This document shows, piece after piece, positions 1-7,194 of a stretch of DNA of 9,414 nucleotides. Position 1 is the stretch's first letter, and each line of letters begins with the position of its first letter. This stretch comes from Thermoplasmata archaeon (GTDB lineage: Archaea; Thermoplasmatota; Thermoplasmata; Thermoplasmatales; Aciduliprofundaceae): positions 1-9,414 of the forward strand of contig JAGGTO010000056.1 of the NCBI GenBank assembly GCA_021163705.1, given 5' to 3'. Made by a program: the position numbers and the translations under genes. Below the pieces are notes generated by a model. The model did no database searches and was not told where the DNA came from. It worked only from the letters and a program-made list of their open reading frames with translations.

Positions 1-982
1 CTCTTGCACTCATGGGCACAGCGCTTACTCCTGCCGCACCTATCATCGGATTTATTCTTCCATGGGAGAGCACATAGAATAATTTGCCTAAAAGAACTCC
101 TCCAGCGGTGGCGGTGGCAAATGCAACGACTCCCAGGAAAAGAATTTCGATAGTCTGAAGGTTGAGAAACTTATCTGCAGTCATCATATAGCCTACGCCC
201 AATCCCAGAAATATTGTTGCTATATTTATCAGCTCATTTTGAACCGTTTTAGATAATCTCTCAGTAACACCGCACTCTCTGAGAAGATTTCCAAACATAA
301 GCATTCCAACAAGAGGCAGGGCAGTGGGAACCAGCAATCCCACAACTATAGTTGTTATGATTGGAAAGAGTATTTTCTCTCTTTTGCTCACCTTTCTCAG
401 GGGCTCCATAATCACATTTCTCTCTTTTTTTGTGGTCAGGGCCTTTATTACCGGTGGCTGTATTATGGGTACCAGAGACATGTAAGAGTAGGCAGCCACT
501 GCTACAGCACCCAGTATCTCAGGAGCAAGTTTTGTGGCTGTGTATATTGTTGTAGGGCCATCAGCTCCTCCAATTATGCCTATGGCAGCTGCCTGATTCA
601 TATTGAATCCAAATATTAAGGCGGCTAGCATCGCACAGTAGATCCCTATCTGTGCTGCCGCACCCAGCAAGAAAGTTTTTGGATCAGCAAGTAATGGCTC
701 AAAATCTGTCATGGCTCCAATTCCCAAAAATATGAGTAGAGGTATGGCCTCGGTACTTATAAGATACTTGTAAACTAAATAGAGAAAGCCCCTGGGTACA
801 TCCGTTATTCCGCTCATTGGGAGATTCACTATTATGGCTGAAAAGCCTATGGGCACAAGAAGAAGAGGCTCCATCTTGTATTTTATCCCGAGAAATACAA
901 AAATGCCTCCTACAACAAGCATCACTATTTCCTTCCAGTTGAGGGCGAATATTCCCATAAGCTGGGTAAATAAATCTAGCAT
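1..982 (-). CDS. mmdB: Na+-pumping methylmalonyl-CoA decarboxylase beta subunit (OadB/GcdB/MmdB family), 3' end cut by window
   Basis: The integral membrane subunit of the decarboxylase removes CO2 from carboxybiotin and uses the energy to move Na+ out of the cell. The visible 327 residues read open to the window edge; family members are usually about 370-430 residues, so the C-terminus lies outside. The chain is almost all hydrophobic helices, with the family signature GADGPT at 139-144 and NPMIGAAGVSAVPMSAR at 311-327. By alignment to Klebsiella OadB (constant offset of 62), the residues required there for Na+ transport are all kept: D141 (D203), Y167 (Y229), N311 (N373), G315 (G377), S320 (S382) and R327 (R389). 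The ATG at 982 lies 6 bases after the stop of the biotin carrier gene, with GGTGA overlapping that stop as ribosome-binding site. It is the last visible gene of the cluster. The family is certain; the substrate is inferred from the neighbours. Confidence 0.95.
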   Translation of the reverse strand, partial: MLDLFTQLMGIFALNWKEIVMLVVGGIFVFLGIKYKMEPLLLVPIGFSAIIVNLPMSGITDVPRGFLYLVYKYLISTEAIPLLIFLGIGAMTDFEPLLADPKTFLLGAAAQIGIYCAMLAALIFGFNMNQAAAIGIIGGADGPTTIYTATKLAPEILGAVAVAAYSYMSLVPIIQPPVIKALTTKKERNVIMEPLRKVSKREKILFPIITTIVVGLLVPTALPLVGMLMFGNLLRECGVTERLSKTVQNELINIATIFLGLGVGYMMTADKFLNLQTIEILFLGVVAFATATAGGVLLGKLFYVLSHGRINPMIGAAGVSAVPMSAR

Positions 983-988
983 GGTAAC

Positions 989-1378
989 TCACCCAATCAC
1001 AGCTAGCACATCTCCCCTATTTACCGAGTCTCCCGGATTTACCCTTATTTCCTTCACCACACCATCTTTAGGAGCTACAATCTCATTTTCCATTTTCATT
1101 GCTTCAAGGATCAGAAGAACATCTCCAGATTTAACTGAATCTCCCACCTTCACCTTCACATCTAATATCTTTCCAGGCATGGGTGCAGTCACAGAGCCTT
1201 CAACATTAACCGCAGGGGCCGGGGATGAACTCGAAACTTGCGATGCTGTAGAATCCCTAGGGACACTTATGGATTGTGGTACAGCTACAGGTGCATTGGA
1301 TGGCTGAGCATCGCCAATTTCCTCAACTTCTACCGTATATTCTTTTCCATTCACTACAACCTTAAATTTTCTCCTCAT
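989..1378 (-). CDS. mmdC: Biotin carboxyl carrier protein (gamma subunit of methylmalonyl-CoA decarboxylase)
   Basis: This protein carries the biotin that shuttles CO2 from the carboxyltransferase MmdA to the membrane subunit MmdB. From the chosen start it has 129 residues: a basic N-terminal strand region (about 1-22), a flexible linker rich in Pro, Ala, Ser and Val (about 25-58), and a C-terminal biotinyl domain (about 60-129) with the EAMKMEN motif at 92-98, where K95 is the biotinylated lysine. The layout matches free-standing MmdC-type carriers. Two ATGs are possible, at 1384 and 1378. I chose 1378 because it forms an ATGA overlap with the stop of the preceding gene and has GAGGCGAT just upstream, close to the archaeal consensus; the 1384 start would leave only 2 bases after that site. 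The biotin protein ligase needed to load it is not in the window. Confidence 0.95.
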   Translation of the reverse strand: MRRKFKVVVNGKEYTVEVEEIGDAQPSNAPVAVPQSISVPRDSTASQVSSSSPAPAVNVEGSVTAPMPGKILDVKVKVGDSVKSGDVLLILEAMKMENEIVAPKDGVVKEIRVNPGDSVNRGDVLAVIG

Positions 1379-2166
1379 TTCCATCGCCTCATATTTTTTA
1401 ATCTACCATAATATTTCCAGGGAGAGGGCTTAATACTAATTATCTTGAATTTTCTTCCTCTGAAATATAAAGAGAGAGCACCCATAATTGCTGCCACTGT
1501 ATCTCTATCAATTCCCTCTTCTTTTCCAATTTCTCTCTTTTCCTCTTTTTCTACTTTCTCACCTTCTTCTTTAGATTGGGAAGGTTGCGATAAGCTTATT
1601 TCTTCCTTTACCAGATATTTTAAGGCATACATTATGGCTGCAAGAATGCCAAGAACTAAGAATACAACGCTTATTCCTATTCCACTGAGCAAAAGACCTT
1701 CACCTGCGCCTCCTTTTGGCACTTTGAAATCGATGGGAGAAATTGTAAGCGTTATGCTACCTCCTATGTTGTAAACAACTATTGTGAAATTCTCGCCTTT
1801 CTTATAATCCTTCAGCATGTGGAAATCCAGTGAATATCTTCCAGATTTTGTAACCCTCTTCTCCATTATAGTATCATTTCCCACCAGTATTTTTAGCCCG
1901 GCAATAATTGTTTCAGGGGAGATCTTAACACTTATATTGAGATTCCCCTCCATGCCTTTTTTCAGGTCCTGTAGCAATTTTGTTGAAATCATGGCCACCC
2001 CATTCTGGAGAGAGAGCATCAGAGAAGAGTTTAAAAGCTGAGTGGTGAAGTTCTCTCCGCTGAAATTCCAGTGCTGGTAAGAAGGCAAATAGGTACCACT
2101 TGCCGTAGAATATGGCAAAAGAAAAAGAATGAGGAGCAAGAGAGAGAGGAGCTTTTTTATCTTCAT
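1375..2166 (-). CDS. OadG-like membrane subunit with a large secreted N-terminal domain (263 aa)
   Basis: A probable delta/gamma (OadG/MmdD-type) subunit that anchors and assembles the decarboxylase complex. In order: signal peptide (about 1-23, Lys-rich start then LLSLLLLILFLLP); a beta-rich external domain (about 24-155) with six N-X-S/T sequons (N34, N39, N46, N77, N97, N126); one membrane helix (about 157-186, starting GLLLSGIGISVVF, the OadG-type pattern); a very charged Lys/Glu stretch (196-219); and a cytoplasmic tail with VAAIMGAL (224-231) and a basic Trp/Tyr-rich end. Ordinary OadG proteins have about 80-100 residues and only the helix plus tail, so roughly 135 extra residues are added outside the cell. 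The topology agrees with OadG, whose N-terminus faces outward. The ATG at 2166 follows mmdA by 8 bases with GGTGA as ribosome-binding site. The OadG call rests on position and the helix/tail pattern; the external domain is unrecognised, possibly a beta-sandwich. Confidence 0.72.
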   Translation of the reverse strand: MKIKKLLSLLLLILFLLPYSTASGTYLPSYQHWNFSGENFTTQLLNSSLMLSLQNGVAMISTKLLQDLKKGMEGNLNISVKISPETIIAGLKILVGNDTIMEKRVTKSGRYSLDFHMLKDYKKGENFTIVVYNIGGSITLTISPIDFKVPKGGAGEGLLLSGIGISVVFLVLGILAAIMYALKYLVKEEISLSQPSQSKEEGEKVEKEEKREIGKEEGIDRDTVAAIMGALSLYFRGRKFKIISIKPSPWKYYGRLKNMRRWK

Positions 2167-2174
2167 CTTCTCAC

Positions 2175-3701
2175 CTACACGGGCATGTTACCATGCTTCT
2201 TCATGGGTCTATCCTCCCTCTTATTCTGCAACATTTCCAGCGCTTGAATTATCTTGGGTCTGGTCTCATGAGGATATATAACATCATCTATGTACAGGCG
2301 GGCAGCTGCCACATAGGGATTGGCAAATTTATCTCTGTACTCCTTTATGAGCTCTAATCTTTTTTTCTCCGGATCTTCCGCTTCCTTTATCTCCCTCCTG
2401 AAAACGATGTTTACCGCTCCCTCAGGTCCCATAACAGCTATCTCTGCGGTGGGCCAGGCATAAACCATGTCGGCTCTAAGATGCTTTGATCCCATCGCTA
2501 TGTATGAACCGCCATATGCTTTTCTCATAATCACTGTTATCTTGGGAACAGTGGCCTCACTGTACGCATACAATAATTTAGCTCCATGCCTTATAATACC
2601 ACCATGCTCCTGAGCCACACCAGGAAGATATCCGGGGACATCCATGAAGGTTATGATTGGAATATTGAAAGCATCACAGAATCTAACAAATCGAGCAGCT
2701 TTATCACTTGCGTTAATATCCAGAACACCTGCAAGAACCCTTGGTTGATTTGCCACTATACCCACACTTTTTCCATTCAATCTGGCAAATCCTATTACAA
2801 TATTGGGTGCGAAATATGGCTGCAATTCGAAGAATGTTCCTCTATCAACCACCTTAGAGATCACATCCTTCACATCATACGATTTCTTTGGATCCTCTGG
2901 TATTATCTTGTCAAGAGAGTAATCCATCCTATCGGGTGGATCCCCCGTATTAATTACAGGAGGATCTTCCATATTATTGGAGGGAATATAGCTCAGAAGA
3001 AGCTTTATGAACTCTATGGCCTCATCCTCATTTCTAGCTATCAAATGTGCGTTTCCGCTCTTCTCATTATGCACCATGGCGCCGCCAAGACCTTCAAAAT
3101 TTATGTCTTCTCCCGTAACTGCCTTTATCACCTGCGGGCCTGTAATAAACATGTAAGAGCTTCTGTCAACCATTATGGTGAAATCCATGATGGCAGGAGA
3201 GTAAACTGCACCTCCTGCACATGGACCCATGATAACTGCGATCTGGGGTATAACACCGCTTGCTATGGTATTCCTAAAGAATATCTCACCATAACCCTTC
3301 AGAGAATCAACACCTTCCTGTATTCTTGCACCTCCTGAATCGTTCAATCCTATAACAGGAGCACCGTTCTCCATTGCCAGATCCATTATCCTGCAAATCT
3401 TCTCTGCGTGCATTTCTCCCAAAGACCCTCCAAGAACTGTGAAATCCTGAGCATAAACAAATACAAGGCGACCATTAATGGTGCCGTATCCTGTTACAAC
3501 TCCATCTCCAGGATATCTTTTCTTATCCATACCGAATTCTGTTGCACGGGATTTGGCAAACATTCCTATCTCCACAAAACTTCCCTCATCTAAAAGCTTT
3601 TCAAGTCTCTCTCTTGCAGTTAGCTTGCCCTTTTCATGCTGCTTCTTGATTCTCTCTTCACCGCCTCCCTCAAGCGCCTTCCTTCTTTTTTCATCCAGCA
3701 T
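2175..3701 (-). CDS. mmdA: Methylmalonyl-CoA decarboxylase alpha subunit / propionyl-CoA carboxylase-type carboxyltransferase
   Basis: This soluble subunit moves the carboxyl group between (S)-methylmalonyl-CoA and biotin on the carrier protein, releasing or accepting propionyl-CoA. Its 508 residues equal the usual length for the family. It contains both crotonase-like halves: the N-terminal half has DSGGARIQEG at 121-130 and GPCAGGAVYSPA at 159-170, and the C-terminal half has DVPGYLPG at 354-361 and RKAYGGSYIAMGSK at 393-406, which form the two oxyanion holes. The C-terminal KKHGNMPV ending is typical. The same family serves PCC beta and MmdA; the linked MmdB, biotin carrier and OadG-like genes, and the absence of a biotin carboxylase here, favour the decarboxylase role. 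The ATG at 3701 is preceded by AAGGTGAT at a proper distance. A 72-base gap separates it from the mutase gene and may hold a second promoter. Confidence 0.95.
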   Translation of the reverse strand: MLDEKRRKALEGGGEERIKKQHEKGKLTARERLEKLLDEGSFVEIGMFAKSRATEFGMDKKRYPGDGVVTGYGTINGRLVFVYAQDFTVLGGSLGEMHAEKICRIMDLAMENGAPVIGLNDSGGARIQEGVDSLKGYGEIFFRNTIASGVIPQIAVIMGPCAGGAVYSPAIMDFTIMVDRSSYMFITGPQVIKAVTGEDINFEGLGGAMVHNEKSGNAHLIARNEDEAIEFIKLLLSYIPSNNMEDPPVINTGDPPDRMDYSLDKIIPEDPKKSYDVKDVISKVVDRGTFFELQPYFAPNIVIGFARLNGKSVGIVANQPRVLAGVLDINASDKAARFVRFCDAFNIPIITFMDVPGYLPGVAQEHGGIIRHGAKLLYAYSEATVPKITVIMRKAYGGSYIAMGSKHLRADMVYAWPTAEIAVMGPEGAVNIVFRREIKEAEDPEKKRLELIKEYRDKFANPYVAAARLYIDDVIYPHETRPKIIQALEMLQNKREDRPMKKHGNMPV

Positions 3702-3758
3702 GGGTTATCACCTTGCCTATTGTCGAAGTATTTTTTCGTCTATAGATACACTCCACAT

Positions 3759-3773
3759 AATTATAGTTTTCCA
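3759..3773 (-). promoter_or_regulatory. Possible internal promoter (BRE + TATA) before mmdA
   Basis: In the only sizeable gap of the cluster the minus strand reads GGAAAACTATAATT, a purine-rich BRE-like stretch followed by a TATA-like box. A start site about 25 bases downstream would give an untranslated leader of roughly 35 bases ending in the AAGGTGAT ribosome-binding site of mmdA. It could let the decarboxylase genes be expressed apart from the mutase genes. There is no T-run after the mutase gene, so read-through from upstream is also likely. AT-rich gaps produce such boxes by chance. Confidence 0.35.
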
Positions 3774-5453
3774 TCATATCACCGTGGGAGCCCGGTACTC
3801 TCCATATACTTCCTTCAGGGCAGCCACTATCTCTCCCAGCGTTGCATAGCTCTTCACGCACCTGTAAATGTAAGGCACTATATTGTTTTTGTTGTCCTCC
3901 TCCTTTTCTGCCACCTTTTTAAGTTCATCCAGAGAGCTTTCGACTTTCCTCCAATCTCTCCTGCTTTTTATCTCCCTCAACCTCCTTATCTGCTTTTCGG
4001 CCACCTCTTCACTTACCTTCATTATTTCAATGTTGATTTCCTCCTCCTTATCAACAAACTTATTTACACCCACCACTATTTTCTCTCCCTTCTCTATCTC
4101 CATCTGAAATTTATATGCAGAATCGGCAATCTCCTTTTGAATATATCCACTTTCTATGGCCCTGGTCATTCCTCCCATATTTTCTATATTTTCAATGTAT
4201 TTCATAGCTTGCTCTTCTATCTCATCGGTTAGCCACTCCACATAGTAACTTCCACCCAGGGGATCTATAGTATCTGCTACCCCACTTTCGTATGCTATTA
4301 TTTGCTGAGTTCTCAACGCAATTTCCACAGATTTTTCAGTAGGTAGTGCTAGTGCCTCATCGTATGAATTTGTGTGCAAACTCTGTGTCCCTCCCAGCAC
4401 TGCTGCAAGAGCCTGAATAGTCACACGAATAATATTATTTAATGGCTGCTGTGCCGTGAGCGTTGAGCCTCCAGTCTGTGTATGGAACCTCAGCATCCAG
4501 GATCTTGGATTCTTAGCATTGAACCTTTCTTTCATTATCTTCGCCCAGAGTCTTCGGGCAGCTCTGAATTTTGCAATCTCTTCAAAGAAATTGTTGTGCG
4601 ATGCAAAGAAGAAGGATAAGCGGGGGGCAAATTTATCTACATCCACACCTCTTCTTGTTATCCATTTCACATACTCGATTCCATCTGCCAGGGTGAAGGC
4701 AACCTCTTGAACTGCATTGCTTCCCGCCTCCCTTATATGGTAGCCAGATATGCTTATGGGGTTCCATTTGGGAATATTCTCCGCACAATAAATTATCGTA
4801 TCGGCCACAAGTCTCATGGATGGCTGCGGCGGAAATATATATGTACCGCGAGCAATGTACTCCTTGAGAATATCATTTTGGATGGTGCCTCGCAATTCCT
4901 CACTCTTGACACCCTGCTCTTCCCCTATTATCTGATACATGGTCAGAAGAATTGCAGCAGTTGAGTTAATGGTCATGGAAGTGCTTATCTTATTCAGGGG
5001 AATACCCCCAAAAAGTATGCGCATGTCCTCCAGGGTATCTATGGCAACTCCAACTTTTCCCACCTCTCCCAATGCCATTGGATCATCTGAATCGTAGCCT
5101 ACCTGAGTGGGTAAATCAAAGGCCACACTCAACCCAGTTTGGCCCTGCTCTAAAAGATACTTGTATCTTTTGTTTGTCTCCTCAGCTGTGCCAAATCCCG
5201 CATATTGCCTCATTGTCCATAACCTTCCACGATACATTGTAGGATAAACTCCCCGAGTATAGGGATACTCTCCTGGAAAACCAAGTTTATCCAGATAATC
5301 CCAATTCTTTAAATCCACAGGTGTGTAAACTCTCTCAATTTCCTCTCCAAAATCCAAGAGAAATTTCTTTCTCTCAGGCTTTTTTTCGAGAAATTTTTTG
5401 AGGACCTCGCTTTCCCATCTCTCCCTCTCCTTTATTATCTTCTCAATTTCCAT
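3774..5453 (-). CDS. mcmA1: Methylmalonyl-CoA mutase, large (catalytic) subunit
   Basis: The catalytic chain of the B12-dependent mutase interconverts succinyl-CoA and (R)-methylmalonyl-CoA. It has 559 residues: a short Lys/Glu-rich N-terminal helix, then a TIM barrel without the B12-binding domain, which is encoded separately at 6771-7157. With a constant offset of 5 to the Propionibacterium enzyme, Y84 (Y89, in RQYAG), Q192 (Q197), R202 (R207) and H239 (H244, in SISGYHIREAG) are all kept. Tyr and Arg at the first and third of these mark methylmalonyl-CoA mutase; isobutyryl-CoA mutase has Phe and Gln there. The ATG at 5453 starts 3 bases after the epimerase stop, with GGAGGGATGA as ribosome-binding site. 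No damage or missing segment is seen. Confidence 0.97.
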   Translation of the reverse strand: MEIEKIIKERERWESEVLKKFLEKKPERKKFLLDFGEEIERVYTPVDLKNWDYLDKLGFPGEYPYTRGVYPTMYRGRLWTMRQYAGFGTAEETNKRYKYLLEQGQTGLSVAFDLPTQVGYDSDDPMALGEVGKVGVAIDTLEDMRILFGGIPLNKISTSMTINSTAAILLTMYQIIGEEQGVKSEELRGTIQNDILKEYIARGTYIFPPQPSMRLVADTIIYCAENIPKWNPISISGYHIREAGSNAVQEVAFTLADGIEYVKWITRRGVDVDKFAPRLSFFFASHNNFFEEIAKFRAARRLWAKIMKERFNAKNPRSWMLRFHTQTGGSTLTAQQPLNNIIRVTIQALAAVLGGTQSLHTNSYDEALALPTEKSVEIALRTQQIIAYESGVADTIDPLGGSYYVEWLTDEIEEQAMKYIENIENMGGMTRAIESGYIQKEIADSAYKFQMEIEKGEKIVVGVNKFVDKEEEINIEIMKVSEEVAEKQIRRLREIKSRRDWRKVESSLDELKKVAEKEEDNKNNIVPYIYRCVKSYATLGEIVAALKEVYGEYRAPTVI

Positions 5454-5456
5454 CTC

Positions 5457-5846
5457 TCATCCCTCCACAAGCTCTAAGAGGATCTTTGCACTCTTTGGAT
5501 GAACAAATGCTATTTTTTTACCTCCGGCACCTATTCTTGGCTCCTTATCTATAAGCCTATAGCCCTTCTCCTCAAGATCTTTCATCGTAGCTTCTATATT
5601 CTCAACTTTCACAGCAAGATGATGCAAGCCTTCTCCTCTTTTCTCTAAAAATTTTGAAATTGGACTCTCTTCGCTTAACGGCTCTAAAATTTCAATTCTG
5701 CTATCTCCAATATGAATTATGCCCACCTTCACACCCTGCTCTTCAATCACTTCATATTCCACTTCAAAACCCAGATCTTTCCATATCTTGCATCCATCTT
5801 CTATATTTTTTACAGCTATTGCCACATGATCAATTCCCCTTATCAT
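5457..5846 (-). CDS. mce: Methylmalonyl-CoA epimerase (VOC/glyoxalase fold)
   Basis: Interconverts (R)- and (S)-methylmalonyl-CoA, linking the mutase (R form) with the decarboxylase (S form). The 129 residues form two beta-alpha-beta-beta-beta modules of the vicinal oxygen chelate fold. Expected metal ligands are visible: H7 in GIDHVAIAV, E52 in RIEILEP, a His of GEGLHHLAV (H75 or H76), and E125 in ILLELVEG. IEILEPLSEESPISKFLEKR followed by GEGLHH is typical of this enzyme rather than other VOC proteins. The ATG at 5846 overlaps the end of meaB by 17 bases and has a strong GGAGGTG site 7 bases upstream, inside the meaB coding sequence, so translation of the two genes is probably coupled. Confidence 0.95.
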   Translation of the reverse strand: MIRGIDHVAIAVKNIEDGCKIWKDLGFEVEYEVIEEQGVKVGIIHIGDSRIEILEPLSEESPISKFLEKRGEGLHHLAVKVENIEATMKDLEEKGYRLIDKEPRIGAGGKKIAFVHPKSAKILLELVEG

Positions 5847-6774
5847 TTTTTAACACCTCCTTCTTGAGCATTTCAAAAAGCTCTTCTGTGGCCGTATAAT
5901 AATCCTTTCTGCAGGATGCCACATCGTCTACCAATTCTTCAAACTTTCCACAATTCTTAATAAATTCCAAACCAAGCTCATCTAGATAATCCAAAAACAT
6001 AGTCATCAGAAGCCCGCGGATTTTTTCTCTGTACCTGCAACTTTCCTTCCTTATATGCTCCTTTATTTTATCCACAAGCTCCTTTACCGTTGCTCTGTTG
6101 TACCCCACTGTCTTTATAATAGGAGGCATCCAGCCATCTCGCTTCTCTATATTATCTCTCAAATAGGCCTCAGTGAGCTCTGCTCCATCCAAATCACATT
6201 TGTTTATCACGAAAATATCCGCACTCTCAATTATGCCAGCTTTCATCATCTGAATATCATCACCCATGTTGGGCATGAGAACAAGTACTGTGGTGTGACA
6301 TATATAGGAGACCTCAACCGCCATCTGCCCCGTTCCTACAGTTTCTACTATTATGTAATCCATTCCTGAAAGAGCCATGATCTTCAGAAGATCTTTCACC
6401 GTTCTCGACACTCCCTCAGGATTTTCCGCACAGCTCACACTTCTTATGAATACATTTGGATTTGTCGCATGCCTCTGCATCCTTATTCTATCTCCCAAAA
6501 GTGAGCCTCCTGTATATGGGGATCTCGGATCTACAAGGATAACACCTACCCTCTTCCCTTCCTCTGTTAAAATGGATAACACTTGATCTATCAGGGTGCT
6601 TTTTCCCACTCCTGGAGGACCTGTGAAGCATATTATTTTACCTTTAACAGGACAGGCAAAAATTTTCTTGATAATTTTCTTCCTTATACCTTCATCCTCT
6701 TCCATAAGAGTCATCATCTTCGAGAGAGCTATGCGATCACCATTTTTGATCCTCTCCAGCATATCCTCTATCAT
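5830..6774 (-). CDS. meaB: MeaB/ArgK-type GTPase chaperone of methylmalonyl-CoA mutase
   Basis: A G3E-family GTPase that guards the mutase: it gates adenosylcobalamin loading and helps remove inactivated cofactor. It has 314 residues, the usual length. Motifs in order: Walker A GPPGVGKST (52-60), the Mg/switch region with DPRSPYTGGSLLGDRIRM (82-99), ETVGTGQ (144-150) in place of the common ETVGVGQSE, and the base-specificity motif NKCD (191-194). A C-terminal helical arm (about 240-314) corresponds to the dimerisation region. One oddity is that the loop usually written as GxLGG before the Ser-Arg pair reads CAENPEGVSRT here (115-125). The gene starts by a 4-base ATGA overlap with the B12 subunit gene and ends 17 bases inside mce. 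The old name ArgK (arginine/ornithine transport kinase) is a misannotation for this group. Confidence 0.95.
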   Translation of the reverse strand: MIEDMLERIKNGDRIALSKMMTLMEEDEGIRKKIIKKIFACPVKGKIICFTGPPGVGKSTLIDQVLSILTEEGKRVGVILVDPRSPYTGGSLLGDRIRMQRHATNPNVFIRSVSCAENPEGVSRTVKDLLKIMALSGMDYIIVETVGTGQMAVEVSYICHTTVLVLMPNMGDDIQMMKAGIIESADIFVINKCDLDGAELTEAYLRDNIEKRDGWMPPIIKTVGYNRATVKELVDKIKEHIRKESCRYREKIRGLLMTMFLDYLDELGLEFIKNCGKFEELVDDVASCRKDYYTATEELFEMLKKEVLKNDKGN

Positions 6775-7157
6775 TCTGCCACCATCTCCTTTGCCTTCTC
6801 AACTATGTCCTTCAGCGAGCTTCCAGGCCCGAAAACTTCCCTTATTCCCATTTTTTTCAGTAGAGGTATATCATCTGGAGGTATCGTCCCTCCGCAAAAT
6901 ACAGGAATATCAACATTCTTTTCCCTTAGCAATTCCATCACCCTTCTAAAAAGTGGAATATGTGCCCCCGAGAGACAACTTAATCCTATTAACATCACAT
7001 CCTCCTGTATTGCCGTCTCCACCACCTGCTCCGGACTTTGTCTTATCCCGGTGTAAATCACTTCAAAACCGGCATTTTTTAACGCCCTGGCTACAACTTT
7101 TGCTCCCCTATCATGGCCATCTAGGCCAACTTTTGCTATGAGTATTCTTTTTTTCAT
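6771..7157 (-). CDS. mcmA2: Methylmalonyl-CoA mutase small subunit (B12-binding domain)
   Basis: The Rossmann-like domain that binds adenosylcobalamin base-off, His-on, and docks on the catalytic subunit encoded at 3774-5453. From the ATG at 7157 it has 128 residues and shows the whole signature: DGHDRG (13-18) with H15 as the cobalt ligand, the SxL turn at SCL (60-62) and the GG of CGGTIPPDD (89-90). A TTG directly before the ATG (7160) would add one residue. I prefer the ATG because no good ribosome-binding site precedes either codon, and a TATA-like box lies about 26 bases upstream, which fits a leaderless mRNA starting at or next to this ATG. It is the first gene of the cluster. Confidence 0.95.
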   Translation of the reverse strand: MKKRILIAKVGLDGHDRGAKVVARALKNAGFEVIYTGIRQSPEQVVETAIQEDVMLIGLSCLSGAHIPLFRRVMELLREKNVDIPVFCGGTIPPDDIPLLKKMGIREVFGPGSSLKDIVEKAKEMVAE

Positions 7158-7178
7158 CAATCCCGATATTTCGACTAA

Positions 7179-7194
7179 TAATTTAAGTTTTTCG
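7179..7194 (-). promoter_or_regulatory. Main promoter (BRE + TATA) of the methylmalonyl-CoA cluster
   Basis: The minus strand reads CGAAAAACTTAAATTA: an A-rich BRE-like stretch followed by a TATA-like box at 7179-7187. Its centre lies about 26 bases before the ATG of the B12 subunit gene, so transcription would begin at or beside the start codon. This agrees with the lack of a Shine-Dalgarno site there. A second TATA-like sequence, CTATAAATC at 7208-7216, would give a leader of about 30 bases instead. Confidence 0.5.

Noticed and set aside
699..992. 97-codon minus-strand frame over the start of mmdB
   Set aside because: It is another frame of mmdB. Its translation is Cys/His-rich with no domain, while the overlapping frame gives a well-conserved OadB protein.
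2586..3338. 250-codon plus-strand frame
   Set aside because: It lies antisense and entirely inside mmdA; the translation is Ile/His/Cys-rich with no recognisable motif. A shadow of a conserved gene.
2175..3701. Call as propionyl-CoA carboxylase beta subunit for CO2 fixation
   Set aside because: The family cannot separate the roles, but the linked OadB, OadG-like and biotin carrier subunits and the lack of a biotin carboxylase here favour the decarboxylase. Not excluded, because the carboxylase could lie elsewhere.
3636..4232. 198-codon plus-strand frame across the mutase 3' end
   Set aside because: Phe/Leu/Tyr-rich antisense shadow of Lys/Glu-rich coding sequence; no ribosome-binding site and no family resemblance.
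6583..7056. 157-codon plus-strand frame over meaB and the B12 subunit
   Set aside because: Antisense shadow of two clearly conserved genes; no motifs.
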